Shown piece after piece: positions 7,552 to 14,441 of a stretch of DNA of 14,832 nucleotides. The stretch's first letter is position 1; each line of letters opens with the position of its first letter. The translations under genes were made by a program, and so were the position numbers. The notes beneath the pieces are model-generated. The model did no database searches and had not been told where the DNA came from. It was given only the letters and a program-made list of their open reading frames with translations. Origin of the DNA: Clostridia bacterium (lineage in GTDB: Bacteria > Bacillota_A > Clostridia > Oscillospirales > CAG-272); contig JAGBGV010000145.1 in assembly GCA_017935805.1 (NCBI GenBank), forward strand, positions 1 to 14,832, given 5' to 3'.

Positions 7552-8301
7552 TTATTCGTAGTCCACTACGTTGGTCCAACTCATAAGGAACTCGCGCTCC
7601 TTTTCGTTGCCCTTAACGGATTGGGAAGCTGCCACGATAGGCATCCACTTCTGAACGTACTGCTTCGCGGTATCGCTCTTCTTGCAGAAGAGGTCGAGGT
7701 ACTTGTTCGCGCCGTCGAAGTCGCCTTTCAGCATAAACAGCAGATAGGTGCGGGCTACGTCAGCGGAAGCATTGCCTTGCGTTGCGTGGGACCAGTCGAG
7801 AATGTAGGGAGTACCGTCATCGGTAATGATGATATTGGAGGGGTTGAAGTCGCCGTGGCATACCTTGTTGTGCTTAGGCATACCTTCAAGGCGGGTATGA
7901 AGATCGTAACGAGTGGTAGCATCAAGCTCGGTCTGTGCGATCTTGCGGCTCATCTTGTCCTTCAGCTTGTTAAGGAGAGGAGATGTCTTTGCGTGAACAC
8001 TCATCTGAAGATCAACGAGAAGCTCAATGTATTCAGCCTTCTTCTCGGGATTTTCTTCCATAAGCTGTGCAAGAGTCTTTCCCTTGATATATTCGGAAAC
8101 GATTGCCCACTTGCCGTCAATCATGGTAACCTCAAGAATCTTGGGGATATTGAGTCCGGTTTCCTCCACTCTCGCCTGATTGAGAGCCTCGTTGAGAACG
8201 TCAGCCTTGGAGTAGCTTTCTCCGAAAACCTTAACACACTGTTCGCCATCACGGTAGATGGTCTTGTCGTTTCTTACTGCAATAATCTTATCAAGTTTCA
8301 T
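7552..8301 (-). CDS. Kinase-fold protein of the aminoglycoside/choline phosphotransferase type
   Basis: A 249-residue protein with the small-molecule/protein kinase fold seen in APH and choline kinases. Visible motifs are K24 (CVKVF) and E38 as the probable Lys-Glu pair, the hinge segment IVSEYIKGKTL (67-77), the catalytic loop VCHGDFNPSNIII (H149, D151, N156) and the metal-binding ILDW (D169). There is no membrane segment or sensory domain. Similar proteins are often annotated only as phosphotransferases. In this operon a phosphatase lies three genes downstream, and the matching R. albus unit was described as having a Ser/Thr protein kinase, so this is the likely counter-enzyme. A protein substrate is inference; a small-molecule substrate cannot be excluded from sequence. 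The RBS AAGGAGG lies ten bases before the ATG, and the gap to adhE is 20 bases. Confidence 0.8.
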   Translation of the reverse strand: MKLDKIIAVRNDKTIYRDGEQCVKVFGESYSKADVLNEALNQARVEETGLNIPKILEVTMIDGKWAIVSEYIKGKTLAQLMEENPEKKAEYIELLVDLQMSVHAKTSPLLNKLKDKMSRKIAQTELDATTRYDLHTRLEGMPKHNKVCHGDFNPSNIIITDDGTPYILDWSHATQGNASADVARTYLLFMLKGDFDGANKYLDLFCKKSDTAKQYVQKWMPIVAASQSVKGNEKEREFLMSWTNVVDYE

Positions 8302-8321
8302 TGTTCCATATCCTCCTTATT

Positions 8322-11018
8322 TTACGCTTTCTTACCCTTGCGGTAGGGTGTCTTGATAGCATCGGGTGTTGCAACACTGAGGTCAGTTGCGGGCATTTTC
8401 TCTTCAACAAAGTGTTTGCCGTAGTATGCGTTGAGGTACATCTGCTTGATCTCGCTCATCAGGGGATAACGGGGGTTAGCTCCGGTGCATTGGTCATCGA
8501 ACGCCTGCTCAACCATGTCATCAAGGCGAGCGAGGAAGTCGTTCTCATCGATGCCGTAGTCCTTGATAGTAGCTTTGATGCCGACTCTTGCCTTGAGGTC
8601 GTTAATCGCTTTGATAAGACCTTCCAGCTTCTCCTCATCGTTTGCTCCCTTAATGCCGAGGTAATCGGCGATCTCAGCATATCTTGCAAGGGTGTGAGGA
8701 TGGTCGTACTGCGAGAAGGTACCCATCTTTGCGGGGGCCTCGGCAGCATTGAAGCGGAGAACTTCTTCGATCATAAGAGCGTTTGCAACGCCGTGGGGAA
8801 GGTGATGGAATGCACCGAGCTTGTGAGCCATTGAGTGGCAGACACCGAGGAATGCGTTTGCGAATGCCATACATGCCATCGTAGCAGCGTTTGCCATCTT
8901 CTCACGAGCCTCAACGTCGGTCTGACCGTTATCGTAAGCTCTGGGCAGATACTCGAAGATCACCTTAAGAGCGCGGAGAGCAAGTCCGTCGGTGTAGTCG
9001 GTAGCGAGCATTGCGGCATAAGCCTCTACTGCGTGAGTTACTGCGTCAATACCGGAAGCCGCGGTAAGTCCACGGGGTGCAGACATATGGAAGTCGGTGT
9101 CGATGATTGCCATGTTGGGGAGGAGCTCGTAGTCAGCAAGAGGATACTTCACGCCGGTCTTTTCATCGGTGATAACCGCGAAAGGAGTTACCTCAGAGCC
9201 GGTACCTGCGGAGGTGGGGATTGCGATAAAGTAAGCCTTTTCACCCATCTTCGGGAAGGTGTAAACTCTCTTACGGATATCGATAAATCTCATTGCCATA
9301 TCCATAAAGTCTGCCTCGGGATGCTCATAAAGCACCCACATGATCTTACCTGCGTCCATTGCGGAGCCACCGCCGAGTGCGATAATGGTATCGGGTTGGA
9401 ACGCTCTCATCTGAGCTGCGCCCTCGGTTGCATTAGCGAGAGTAGGATCGGGCTGCACGTTAAAGAAGGTCGTGTGCTGAATGCCCATTTCATCGAGCTT
9501 GTCGGTAATCGGCTTGGTATAGCCGTTCTGGTAAAGGAAGGTATCGGTTACTATGAACGCCTTCTTAGCGCCTCTTACAGTCTTAAGCTCGTCGAGAGCT
9601 ACAGGGAGGCAACCCTTCTTAATGTAAACCTTTTCAGGTGTTCTGAACCAAAGCATATTTTCTCTCCTCTCGGCTACTGTCTTAATGTTTAAGAGGTGCT
9701 TAACACCTACGTTCTCGGACACGCTGTTACCGCCCCAAGAGCCGCACCCCAGCGTGAGCGAGGGAGCGAGCTTGAAGTTGTAAAGGTCACCGATACCGCC
9801 GTGAGCAGAGGGCGTGTTAACGAGGATACGGCAGGTTCTCATTCGGCTCGCGTATGCGGCAAGCTTTTCTTTCTCTGTGATCTTGTTGATGTAGAGCGAG
9901 GAGGTGTGACCGAAGCCGCCGTCCTCAACGAGCTTATCTGCCTTATCAAGAGCCTCCTCAAAGGTCTTAGCCTTGTACATAGCGAGTACGGGAGAGAGCT
10001 TCTCGTGAGCGAACTCCTCGGAGAGCTCTACGCTCTCAACCTCACCAATGAGGATCTTTGTACCTGCGGGAACTGTTACGCCTGCGAGTTCAGCGATTTT
10101 TGCTGCCTTCTGACCAACGATCTTCGCGTTCAGCGCACCGTTGATGATGATGGTCTTACGAACCTTTTCGGTTTCCATGGGATCAAGGAAGTAGCATCCT
10201 CTTGTTGCAAACTCACTCTTAACTGCGTCATAGATACTTTCCAAAACGATGACCGATTGCTCAGACGCACAGATCATACCGTTATCGAAAGTCTTGGAGT
10301 GAATGATCGAGTTAACTGCCAGAAGGATATCTGCGGTTTCGTCGATGATTGCGGGAGTGTTACCTGCACCGACGCCGAGAGCGGGCTTGCCCGAAGAATA
10401 AGCAGCCTTAACCATTCCGGGACCTCCGGTTGCGAGGATGATATCGGCTTCCTTCATAACCGTGTTTGTCATATCGAGAGAAGGAACGTCGATCCAATCG
10501 ATAATTCCTTCGGGAGCACCTGCCGCAACTGCCGCTTCAAGAACCAGCTTTGCAGCCGCGATGGTGGAATTTTTTGCTCTGGGGTGGGGGCTGATAATAA
10601 TGGCATTACGAGTCTTGAGTGCGAGAAGACACTTAAAAATTGCGGTAGAGGTAGGATTGGTTGTAGGGATAACTGCGGCAACAACACCGATAGGCTCTGC
10701 GATCTTGGTGATACCGTATGCCTTATCTTCCTCGATAACTCCGCAGGTCTTGGTCTCCTTATAAGCATTGTAGATATATTCTGCGGCGTAGTGATTTTTG
10801 ATCACCTTATCCTCTACAATACCCATTCCTGTTTCTTCAACAGCAAGCTTTGCAAGACTAATTCTTGCCTTATCTGCAGCAGATGCCGCAGACAAAAAGA
10901 TTTTGTCAACCTGCTCCTGAGTATAGGTTGCAAAAACCTTCTGTGCCGCTCTTACACGAGCGATCGCACCGTGCAGTGATTCCACACTGTCAACGATTTC
11001 GTAAGTTTTGGTTTCCAT
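8322..11018 (-). CDS. adhE: Bifunctional acetaldehyde/alcohol dehydrogenase
   Basis: Reduces acetyl-CoA to acetaldehyde and then to ethanol with NADH, the main organic electron sink in ethanol-forming Clostridia; AdhE forms cytoplasmic spirosomes. Of 898 residues, about 1-450 are the CoA-acylating aldehyde dehydrogenase domain (GVGAGNTPA near 215-223, catalytic C250 in DNGMICASEQ) and about 460-880 the iron-dependent alcohol dehydrogenase (NAD-binding GGGSAMDAGK at 549-558; iron ligands D658, H662, H728, H742). These ligands sit about five positions from those of E. coli AdhE, so both halves look intact. The length is usual. The start has AGGAGG eight bases upstream; rex ends 20 bases before. 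Being in one unit with rex, hydS and hydA2 places ethanol and H2 formation under shared redox control. Confidence 0.96.
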   Translation of the reverse strand: METKTYEIVDSVESLHGAIARVRAAQKVFATYTQEQVDKIFLSAASAADKARISLAKLAVEETGMGIVEDKVIKNHYAAEYIYNAYKETKTCGVIEEDKAYGITKIAEPIGVVAAVIPTTNPTSTAIFKCLLALKTRNAIIISPHPRAKNSTIAAAKLVLEAAVAAGAPEGIIDWIDVPSLDMTNTVMKEADIILATGGPGMVKAAYSSGKPALGVGAGNTPAIIDETADILLAVNSIIHSKTFDNGMICASEQSVIVLESIYDAVKSEFATRGCYFLDPMETEKVRKTIIINGALNAKIVGQKAAKIAELAGVTVPAGTKILIGEVESVELSEEFAHEKLSPVLAMYKAKTFEEALDKADKLVEDGGFGHTSSLYINKITEKEKLAAYASRMRTCRILVNTPSAHGGIGDLYNFKLAPSLTLGCGSWGGNSVSENVGVKHLLNIKTVAERRENMLWFRTPEKVYIKKGCLPVALDELKTVRGAKKAFIVTDTFLYQNGYTKPITDKLDEMGIQHTTFFNVQPDPTLANATEGAAQMRAFQPDTIIALGGGSAMDAGKIMWVLYEHPEADFMDMAMRFIDIRKRVYTFPKMGEKAYFIAIPTSAGTGSEVTPFAVITDEKTGVKYPLADYELLPNMAIIDTDFHMSAPRGLTAASGIDAVTHAVEAYAAMLATDYTDGLALRALKVIFEYLPRAYDNGQTDVEAREKMANAATMACMAFANAFLGVCHSMAHKLGAFHHLPHGVANALMIEEVLRFNAAEAPAKMGTFSQYDHPHTLARYAEIADYLGIKGANDEEKLEGLIKAINDLKARVGIKATIKDYGIDENDFLARLDDMVEQAFDDQCTGANPRYPLMSEIKQMYLNAYYGKHFVEEKMPATDLSVATPDAIKTPYRKGKKA

Positions 11019-11038
11019 TTTTATATGTCCTCCTAAAA

Positions 11039-11662
11039 TTATTTACTGATTTGATTATTGAGATATGCAAGGGATAGCGCTAAGTTTTCTTGTTTCAAAA
11101 GCACACCTGAAGGAACCTTCAGCGTGCAGGGCGCGAAATTCCATATCGCTTCGATGCCGCTTGCTACGAGCTTATTGCAAACGTCTTGGGCTGAGCCTTG
11201 ACCTACCGTGATAATACCGAGCTTAACGTTGTGTTCTGTACAATAAACGGTGATGTCCTTGATGGGAAGGATCGCCTTTGCATTTTTACCGATTTGGAGC
11301 GCTTGATCGTTACAATCGAAGCCTGCCACGATCTTTACACCGAATTCTTCAAAGCCGTCGTAATCAAGAAGTGCTCTGCCGAGCTTTCCTGCGCCAACGA
11401 GAACAGCGTTCGTCAATCTATCATATCCGAGATGGCGTTCAAGATCGCCTATCAGCGTTGCACGCTCGTATCCGATCTTAGGTTTTCCTGCGCCGCTGAC
11501 AGCCGCAAGATCCTTGCGAACCTGAACGTCGCCAAGAGAAAGCCCTTTTGCAATTGCCGTTGCAGAGATCGTCGCACCCTTTACAGCAGGCAGACTTTTT
11601 AAATACTGCAAGTATAGCGGAAGCCTTCCGAGTGTTGCCTTAGGGATAGAATATCCGTTCAT
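11039..11662 (-). CDS. rex: Redox-sensing transcriptional repressor Rex
   Basis: Dimeric repressor that leaves DNA when NADH binds, derepressing fermentation genes. The 207 residues have an N-terminal winged-helix domain (about 5-70) with the recognition segment LSLGDVQVRKDL and the wing GAGKPKIGY, then a Rossmann domain with VLVGAGKLGRAL (89-98) and the adenosine-binding D116 after the second strand. The C-terminal helix that swaps between subunits is present (192-207). I use the ATG at 11662, which has a near-perfect AAGGAGGT five bases upstream; a longer frame from 11704 would include the ribosome site and part of the operator. It is the first gene of the unit and probably autoregulates through the site at 11683-11700. 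Length and motifs are normal for the family. Confidence 0.94.
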   Translation of the reverse strand: MNGYSIPKATLGRLPLYLQYLKSLPAVKGATISATAIAKGLSLGDVQVRKDLAAVSGAGKPKIGYERATLIGDLERHLGYDRLTNAVLVGAGKLGRALLDYDGFEEFGVKIVAGFDCNDQALQIGKNAKAILPIKDITVYCTEHNVKLGIITVGQGSAQDVCNKLVASGIEAIWNFAPCTLKVPSGVLLKQENLALSLAYLNNQISK

Positions 11663-11667
11663 TTGAC

Positions 11668-11675
11668 ACCTCCTT
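11668..11675 (-). promoter_or_regulatory. Strong Shine-Dalgarno deciding the rex start
   Basis: AAGGAGGT sits five bases before the ATG at 11662. It would be inside the coding region if translation began at the upstream in-frame ATG at 11704, so the shorter protein is preferred. Confidence 0.75.
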
Positions 11676-11682
11676 GTTTTCA

Positions 11683-11700
11683 TCGTTAATATTCTAACAC
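11683..11700 (-). promoter_or_regulatory. Candidate Rex operator
   Basis: The minus-strand 18-mer GTGTTAGAATATTAACGA matches 11 of 14 defined positions of the clostridial Rex consensus TTGTTAA-N4-TTAACAA (consensus from memory). It lies 20-38 bases before the rex start and downstream of the TATAAT box at 11741-11746, suitable for roadblock-type autorepression. Confidence 0.5.
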
Positions 11701-11729
11701 ACATTCGACTTCTTGAGAATTATTAAAAT

Positions 11730-11776
11730 GTTATATCGGCATTATATTTATCGATATAACAATAATCGATAAATAT
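11730..11776. repeat. Nested perfect inverted repeats built on CGAT boxes
   Basis: Two overlapping palindromes share the middle block: 11744-11755 with 11765-11776 (12 bp each), and 11730-11738 with 11752-11760 (9 bp each). The region is AT-rich, which raises the chance background, but the two repeats are exact and lie at promoter position. Confidence 0.6.
11741..11776 (-). promoter_or_regulatory. Probable proximal rex promoter with palindromic operator
   Basis: A perfect TATAAT (11741-11746, minus strand) has no recognisable -35 box at 16-18 bases. Instead, a perfect 12-bp inverted repeat (ATATTTATCGAT-N9-ATCGATAAATAT, 11744-11776) covers the -35 to -10 interval and overlaps the -10 by three bases. 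A transcript would begin near 11734. The arrangement suggests an activator-dependent or tightly repressed promoter; the protein that binds is unknown. A second perfect inverted repeat, GTTATATCG-N13-CGATATAAC (11730-11760), overlaps it. Confidence 0.5.
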
Positions 11777-11785
11777 GATATCAAT

Positions 11786-11823
11786 AAAAACGAGCAATTT
11801 CATTTTATTGACGAAAATGCTCG
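11786..11823 (-). terminator. Intrinsic terminator of the leader transcript
   Basis: On the minus strand CGAGCATTTTCGT pairs with the segment ending AAATTGCTCG (about 12 pairs including one G-U, one T-T mismatch, seven-base loop), followed at once by TTTTT. It lies upstream of rex, not after a normal gene, and contains the end of the 24-codon leader ORF. It is therefore either the end of a small separate transcript or an attenuator. Confidence 0.72.
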
Positions 11824-11879
11824 CGCATATTATATATTTGTATTTTTTGCGGTGATGGAGAAGGCGGTCGAAATGTCAT
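11805..11879 (-). CDS. Possible 24-residue leader peptide before rex
   Basis: A small ORF beginning MTFRPPSPSPQK and ending HFRQ. It has a fair ribosome site (GAGAGG seven bases before the ATG) and lies about 24 bases after the predicted start of transcription from the promoter at 11910-11938. Its TAA falls in the loop of the terminator hairpin, so a ribosome reaching the stop would cover the 5' arm of the stem. This geometry suggests translation-coupled control of read-through into rex-adhE-hyd. The Pro-rich RPPSPSP segment could slow ribosomes. No function is known to me, and coding is unproven at this length. Confidence 0.45.
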   Translation of the reverse strand: MTFRPPSPSPQKIQIYNMREHFRQ

Positions 11880-11909
11880 AATATTACCTCTCACATTAAA
11901 TGTATATTA

Positions 11910-11938
11910 AGTATAACATAAAATGAATAATAATACAA
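11910..11938 (-). promoter_or_regulatory. Sigma-A-like promoter of the leader/rex transcript
   Basis: TTGTAT (11933-11938), a 17-base spacer and TATACT (11910-11915) on the minus strand. Transcription should begin near 11903, just upstream of the leader ORF ribosome site. It lies after the nfnAB terminator, so it is positioned to drive the leader and, on read-through, the whole hydrogenase unit. Confidence 0.6.
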
Positions 11939-11957
11939 TAGATATTTTGTAAATAAA

Positions 11958-11998
11958 GCAAAAAAAGAAAGGTCGCCTCTTCCTAAAACGACCTTTCT
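11958..11998 (-). terminator. Terminator of the nfnAB operon
   Basis: A perfect 10-bp stem AGAAAGGTCG / CGACCTTTCT with a 13-base loop, followed on the minus strand by a seven-T run. It lies about 94 bases past the nfnB stop and insulates nfnAB from the rex control region. Confidence 0.88.
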
Positions 11999-12017
11999 CC
12001 CGGATGTTCTATCCTCA

Positions 12018-12053
12018 ATGAGTGCCCTTAATGATTGGCTCGGGCGGACTCAT
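12018..12053 (-). other. Imperfect hairpin in the nfnB 3' untranslated region
   Basis: ATGAGT pairs with ACTCAT and GCCC with GGGC, with a two-base bulge, between the nfnB stop and its terminator. No T run follows. It may help fold or protect the 3' end; nothing else is recognisable in 11999-12091. Confidence 0.3.
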
Positions 12054-12091
12054 ATTAAATTGTTATACCGGCATTGCCAAATTGATACACC

Positions 12092-13507
12092 TTACTTAGA
12101 AAGTGCCTCATCAATAGCCTTTGCCGCAACCTTACCTGCACCCATAGCCGAGATAACGGTGGCCGCGCCCGTGACCGCATCACCGCCTGCATAAACGGCA
12201 TTGCGGGAGGTAAGTCCGTCCTCATTGACTACTATACCGCCCCAACGGTTCACCTCAAGTCCCTCGGTTGTGGATTTGATTAGGGGATTGGGGGAAGTAC
12301 CGATAGACATAATTACAGTATCTACGTCAATAGTGAATTTGCTGTCCGGGATTACCACAGGACGTCTTCTTCCTCTCTCATCGGGTTCACCAAGCTCCAT
12401 TTTGACGCAGATCATACCCGTAACAAAACCGTTTTTGGGATCTCTTGCATCATCGGGGTTATTGTAGCCGAGAATTTCGGTAGGATTGCAAAGCAGACGG
12501 AATTCGATTCCTTCCTCTTCTGCGTGCTCTACCTCTTCGCGTCTTGCGGGAAGCTCATCCATCGAACGGCGGTAAACGATATACACCTTTTCAGCGCCAA
12601 GTCTAAGAGCCGTTCTTGCTGCGTCCATAGCAACGTTTCCGCCACCAACGACCGCAACCTTACCACCCTTCATAATAGGTGTTTCAGGGCTTTCAAGATA
12701 GGATTTCATCAGGTTGCTTCTTGTAAGGAATTCATTGGCGGAATACACACCTTTGAGAGATTCGCCGGGAATACCCATAAAGTTGGGAAGACCTGCGCCC
12801 GAGCCAACGAATACGGCTTCATATCCCATTTCGAAAAGCTCGTCAATGGTCAAGGTCTTGCCAATGACGACGTTAGTTTCAATATGAACGCCCAGCTTCT
12901 TGAGCGTATCCACCTCTTTGGCAACGATTTTCTTGGGAAGACGGAATTCGGGAATACCGTAGACAAGCACACCGCCTGCGGTATGAAGAGCCTCATAAAC
13001 GGTTACATCATAGCCTTTCTTTGCAAGGTCGCCCGCGCAGGTCAGACCGGAAGGACCCGAGCCAACAACTGCAACTCTGTGTCCGTTGCTCTCGGGACGA
13101 ACAGGTTCTTCGGTGCAAAAAGTGTTATGCCAATCCGCGACGAAGCGTTCAAGTCGTCCGATACCAACCGATTCTCCCTTAATTCCTCTTACGCACTTGG
13201 ACTCGCACTGCGTTTCCTGCGGACATACCCTGCCACAGACAGCGGGAAGGGAAGACGACTTTGTTATAACTTGATATGCACCCTCAAAGTCTCCTTCCTT
13301 AATTTTTGAAATGAATTCGGGAATGTGGATTTTAACGGGGCAGCCGTTAACACAGGGCATATTTTTGCAGTTCAGACATCTGTTTGCTTCATCAATTGCT
13401 TGCTCCTCGGTATATCCGAGCGCAACCTCGTCAAAGTTATGCGCTCTGACTTTTGCGTCCTGCGTAGGCATAGCGTTTCTTGTAAGACTCATATTTGTCT
13501 TTGCCAT
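12092..13507 (-). CDS. nfnB: NADH-dependent ferredoxin:NADP+ oxidoreductase, large subunit (NfnB)
   Basis: Large subunit of the electron-bifurcating transhydrogenase, which reversibly couples NADH and reduced ferredoxin to reduction of two NADP+. The 471 residues resemble the glutamate synthase small-chain family. An N-terminal double Fe-S region has C44-C47-C52-C56 and C91-C95-C101-C105, then the FAD site VVGSGPSGL (148-155), the NADP site VVGGGNVAMDAAR (286-298) and a C-terminal FAD segment with AGGDAVTGAATV. An NADPH-dependent glutamate synthase small chain would look alike, but nfnA is directly upstream (two-base gap) and no gltB-like large subunit is seen, which favours NfnB. The ribosome site AAGGAGGT lies inside the last codons of nfnA, implying coupled translation. 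Confidence 0.9.
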   Translation of the reverse strand: MAKTNMSLTRNAMPTQDAKVRAHNFDEVALGYTEEQAIDEANRCLNCKNMPCVNGCPVKIHIPEFISKIKEGDFEGAYQVITKSSSLPAVCGRVCPQETQCESKCVRGIKGESVGIGRLERFVADWHNTFCTEEPVRPESNGHRVAVVGSGPSGLTCAGDLAKKGYDVTVYEALHTAGGVLVYGIPEFRLPKKIVAKEVDTLKKLGVHIETNVVIGKTLTIDELFEMGYEAVFVGSGAGLPNFMGIPGESLKGVYSANEFLTRSNLMKSYLESPETPIMKGGKVAVVGGGNVAMDAARTALRLGAEKVYIVYRRSMDELPARREEVEHAEEEGIEFRLLCNPTEILGYNNPDDARDPKNGFVTGMICVKMELGEPDERGRRRPVVIPDSKFTIDVDTVIMSIGTSPNPLIKSTTEGLEVNRWGGIVVNEDGLTSRNAVYAGGDAVTGAATVISAMGAGKVAAKAIDEALSK

Positions 13508-13509
13508 TT

Positions 13510-14364
13510 TTACTGTACCTCCTTCTTGTAAAGATTACAAGTGGATTCATAGGCGTGATGCTCGAAATCGGCATACATTCTGCCTCTTGACATCGCCTCA
13601 TCAAAATCGATCTCGTAGCCATTGAAATCGGGGCCGTCTACGCAAGCAAACTTCGTGACCTTTTTACCGTCCACATTGAGCGTGAGTCGGCAACCGCCGC
13701 ACATTCCCGTGCCGTCGATCATAATGGGGTTCATAGAAGCAGTAACAGGTGTACCAAAGGGTTTCGCCGTTGATACTACGAACTTCATCATAACGAGAGG
13801 GCCGATGGTGATGATCATATCAAACCGCTCACCCGCCTCAAGCATTTCCTTAAGAGGAAGAGTTACATTTCCTCGCTCGCCGTAAGAGCCGTCGTCGGTC
13901 ATCACACGAAGCGTGTCGGAGCAAGCCTTGAACTCGTCCTCAAGGATGAGAAGATCCTTATTTCTGAATCCGATAATGCTCGTAACGTGAGCACCCATTT
14001 CATGCAATTTTTCGGCAATGGGCATAGCGATCGCGCAACCGACACCGCCGCCGACGATGCAGACCTTTTTCAGTCCGTCGAGATGAGTTGCCACCCCGAG
14101 AGGGCCGACGAAATCCTGAATATATTCGCCTGCCTCTTTATAGGAGAGCTTCTTGGTAGTACCGCCGACCACTTGGAAAATGATCTTGACGGTTCCGTTA
14201 TTCTTATTTACACCCGCAACGGTCAGCGGAATACGCTCGCCTTCATCATCCACACGAAGGATGATAAACTGTCCGGGCTGTGCTTTATTTGCTACGAGCG
14301 GTGCTTCGATCCAAAGCTGAATGACCGTTGGATTCAACACCTTTTTGTCAACAATTCTATACAT
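13510..14364 (-). CDS. nfnA: NADH-dependent ferredoxin:NADP+ oxidoreductase, small subunit (NfnA)
   Basis: Small NAD-binding flavoprotein subunit, related to the dihydroorotate dehydrogenase electron-transfer subunit and to SudB. The 284 residues show a FAD-binding barrel with RIPLT (44-48) and VGGTTKKLS (66-74), a nucleotide-binding fold with VCIVGGGVGCAIA (101-113), and a C-terminal [2Fe-2S] site, D217-x4-C222-x2-C225 and C241. One Asp plus three Cys matches what I recall of the Thermotoga NfnA cluster. The start is supported by AAAGGAGG eight bases upstream. The 5' region is unusual: a long hairpin (14382-14419) ends almost at this ribosome site, leaving little room for a separate promoter. 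Confidence 0.9.
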   Translation of the reverse strand: MYRIVDKKVLNPTVIQLWIEAPLVANKAQPGQFIILRVDDEGERIPLTVAGVNKNNGTVKIIFQVVGGTTKKLSYKEAGEYIQDFVGPLGVATHLDGLKKVCIVGGGVGCAIAMPIAEKLHEMGAHVTSIIGFRNKDLLILEDEFKACSDTLRVMTDDGSYGERGNVTLPLKEMLEAGERFDMIITIGPLVMMKFVVSTAKPFGTPVTASMNPIMIDGTGMCGGCRLTLNVDGKKVTKFACVDGPDFNGYEIDFDEAMSRGRMYADFEHHAYESTCNLYKKEVQ

Positions 14365-14381
14365 TTTTATCCTCCTTTTGC

Positions 14382-14419
14382 AAAATGACGGCTACCGAAG
14401 AATCGGTAACCGTCATTTT
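14382..14419 (-). terminator. Hairpin between the alcohol dehydrogenase gene and nfnA
   Basis: A 17-position stem (AAAATGACGG and TACCGA pairing with TCGGTA and CCGTCATTTT, one mismatch, four-base loop) lies 22 bases after the dehydrogenase stop on the minus strand. In that direction the T run is short (TTTTGC). It ends two bases before the nfnA ribosome site, so it may be a terminator, an attenuator or an mRNA processing or stability structure. Confidence 0.55.
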
Positions 14420-14441
14420 TATATTTACGAGTTAACCGTTA

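Noticed and set aside
7545..7556. Twelve-base match (AATAATCGATAA) between the kinase gene end and the rex promoter palindrome.
   Set aside because: At this length several chance matches are expected in a window of this size, and here it overlaps a stop codon without palindromic partner.
8835..10979. Long open frames on the plus strand (for example 8835-9692 and 9696-10979).
   Set aside because: They lie wholly opposite adhE, which has complete family motifs. The translations are Cys/Ser-rich shadows without recognisable domains or ribosome sites.
11808..11836. Plus-strand promoter-like match TTGACG-N17-TATATA.
   Set aside because: The -10 is weak, the region is AT-rich, and a transcript would only run antisense toward nfnB without a gene. 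It overlaps the leader terminator, whose sequence explains part of it.
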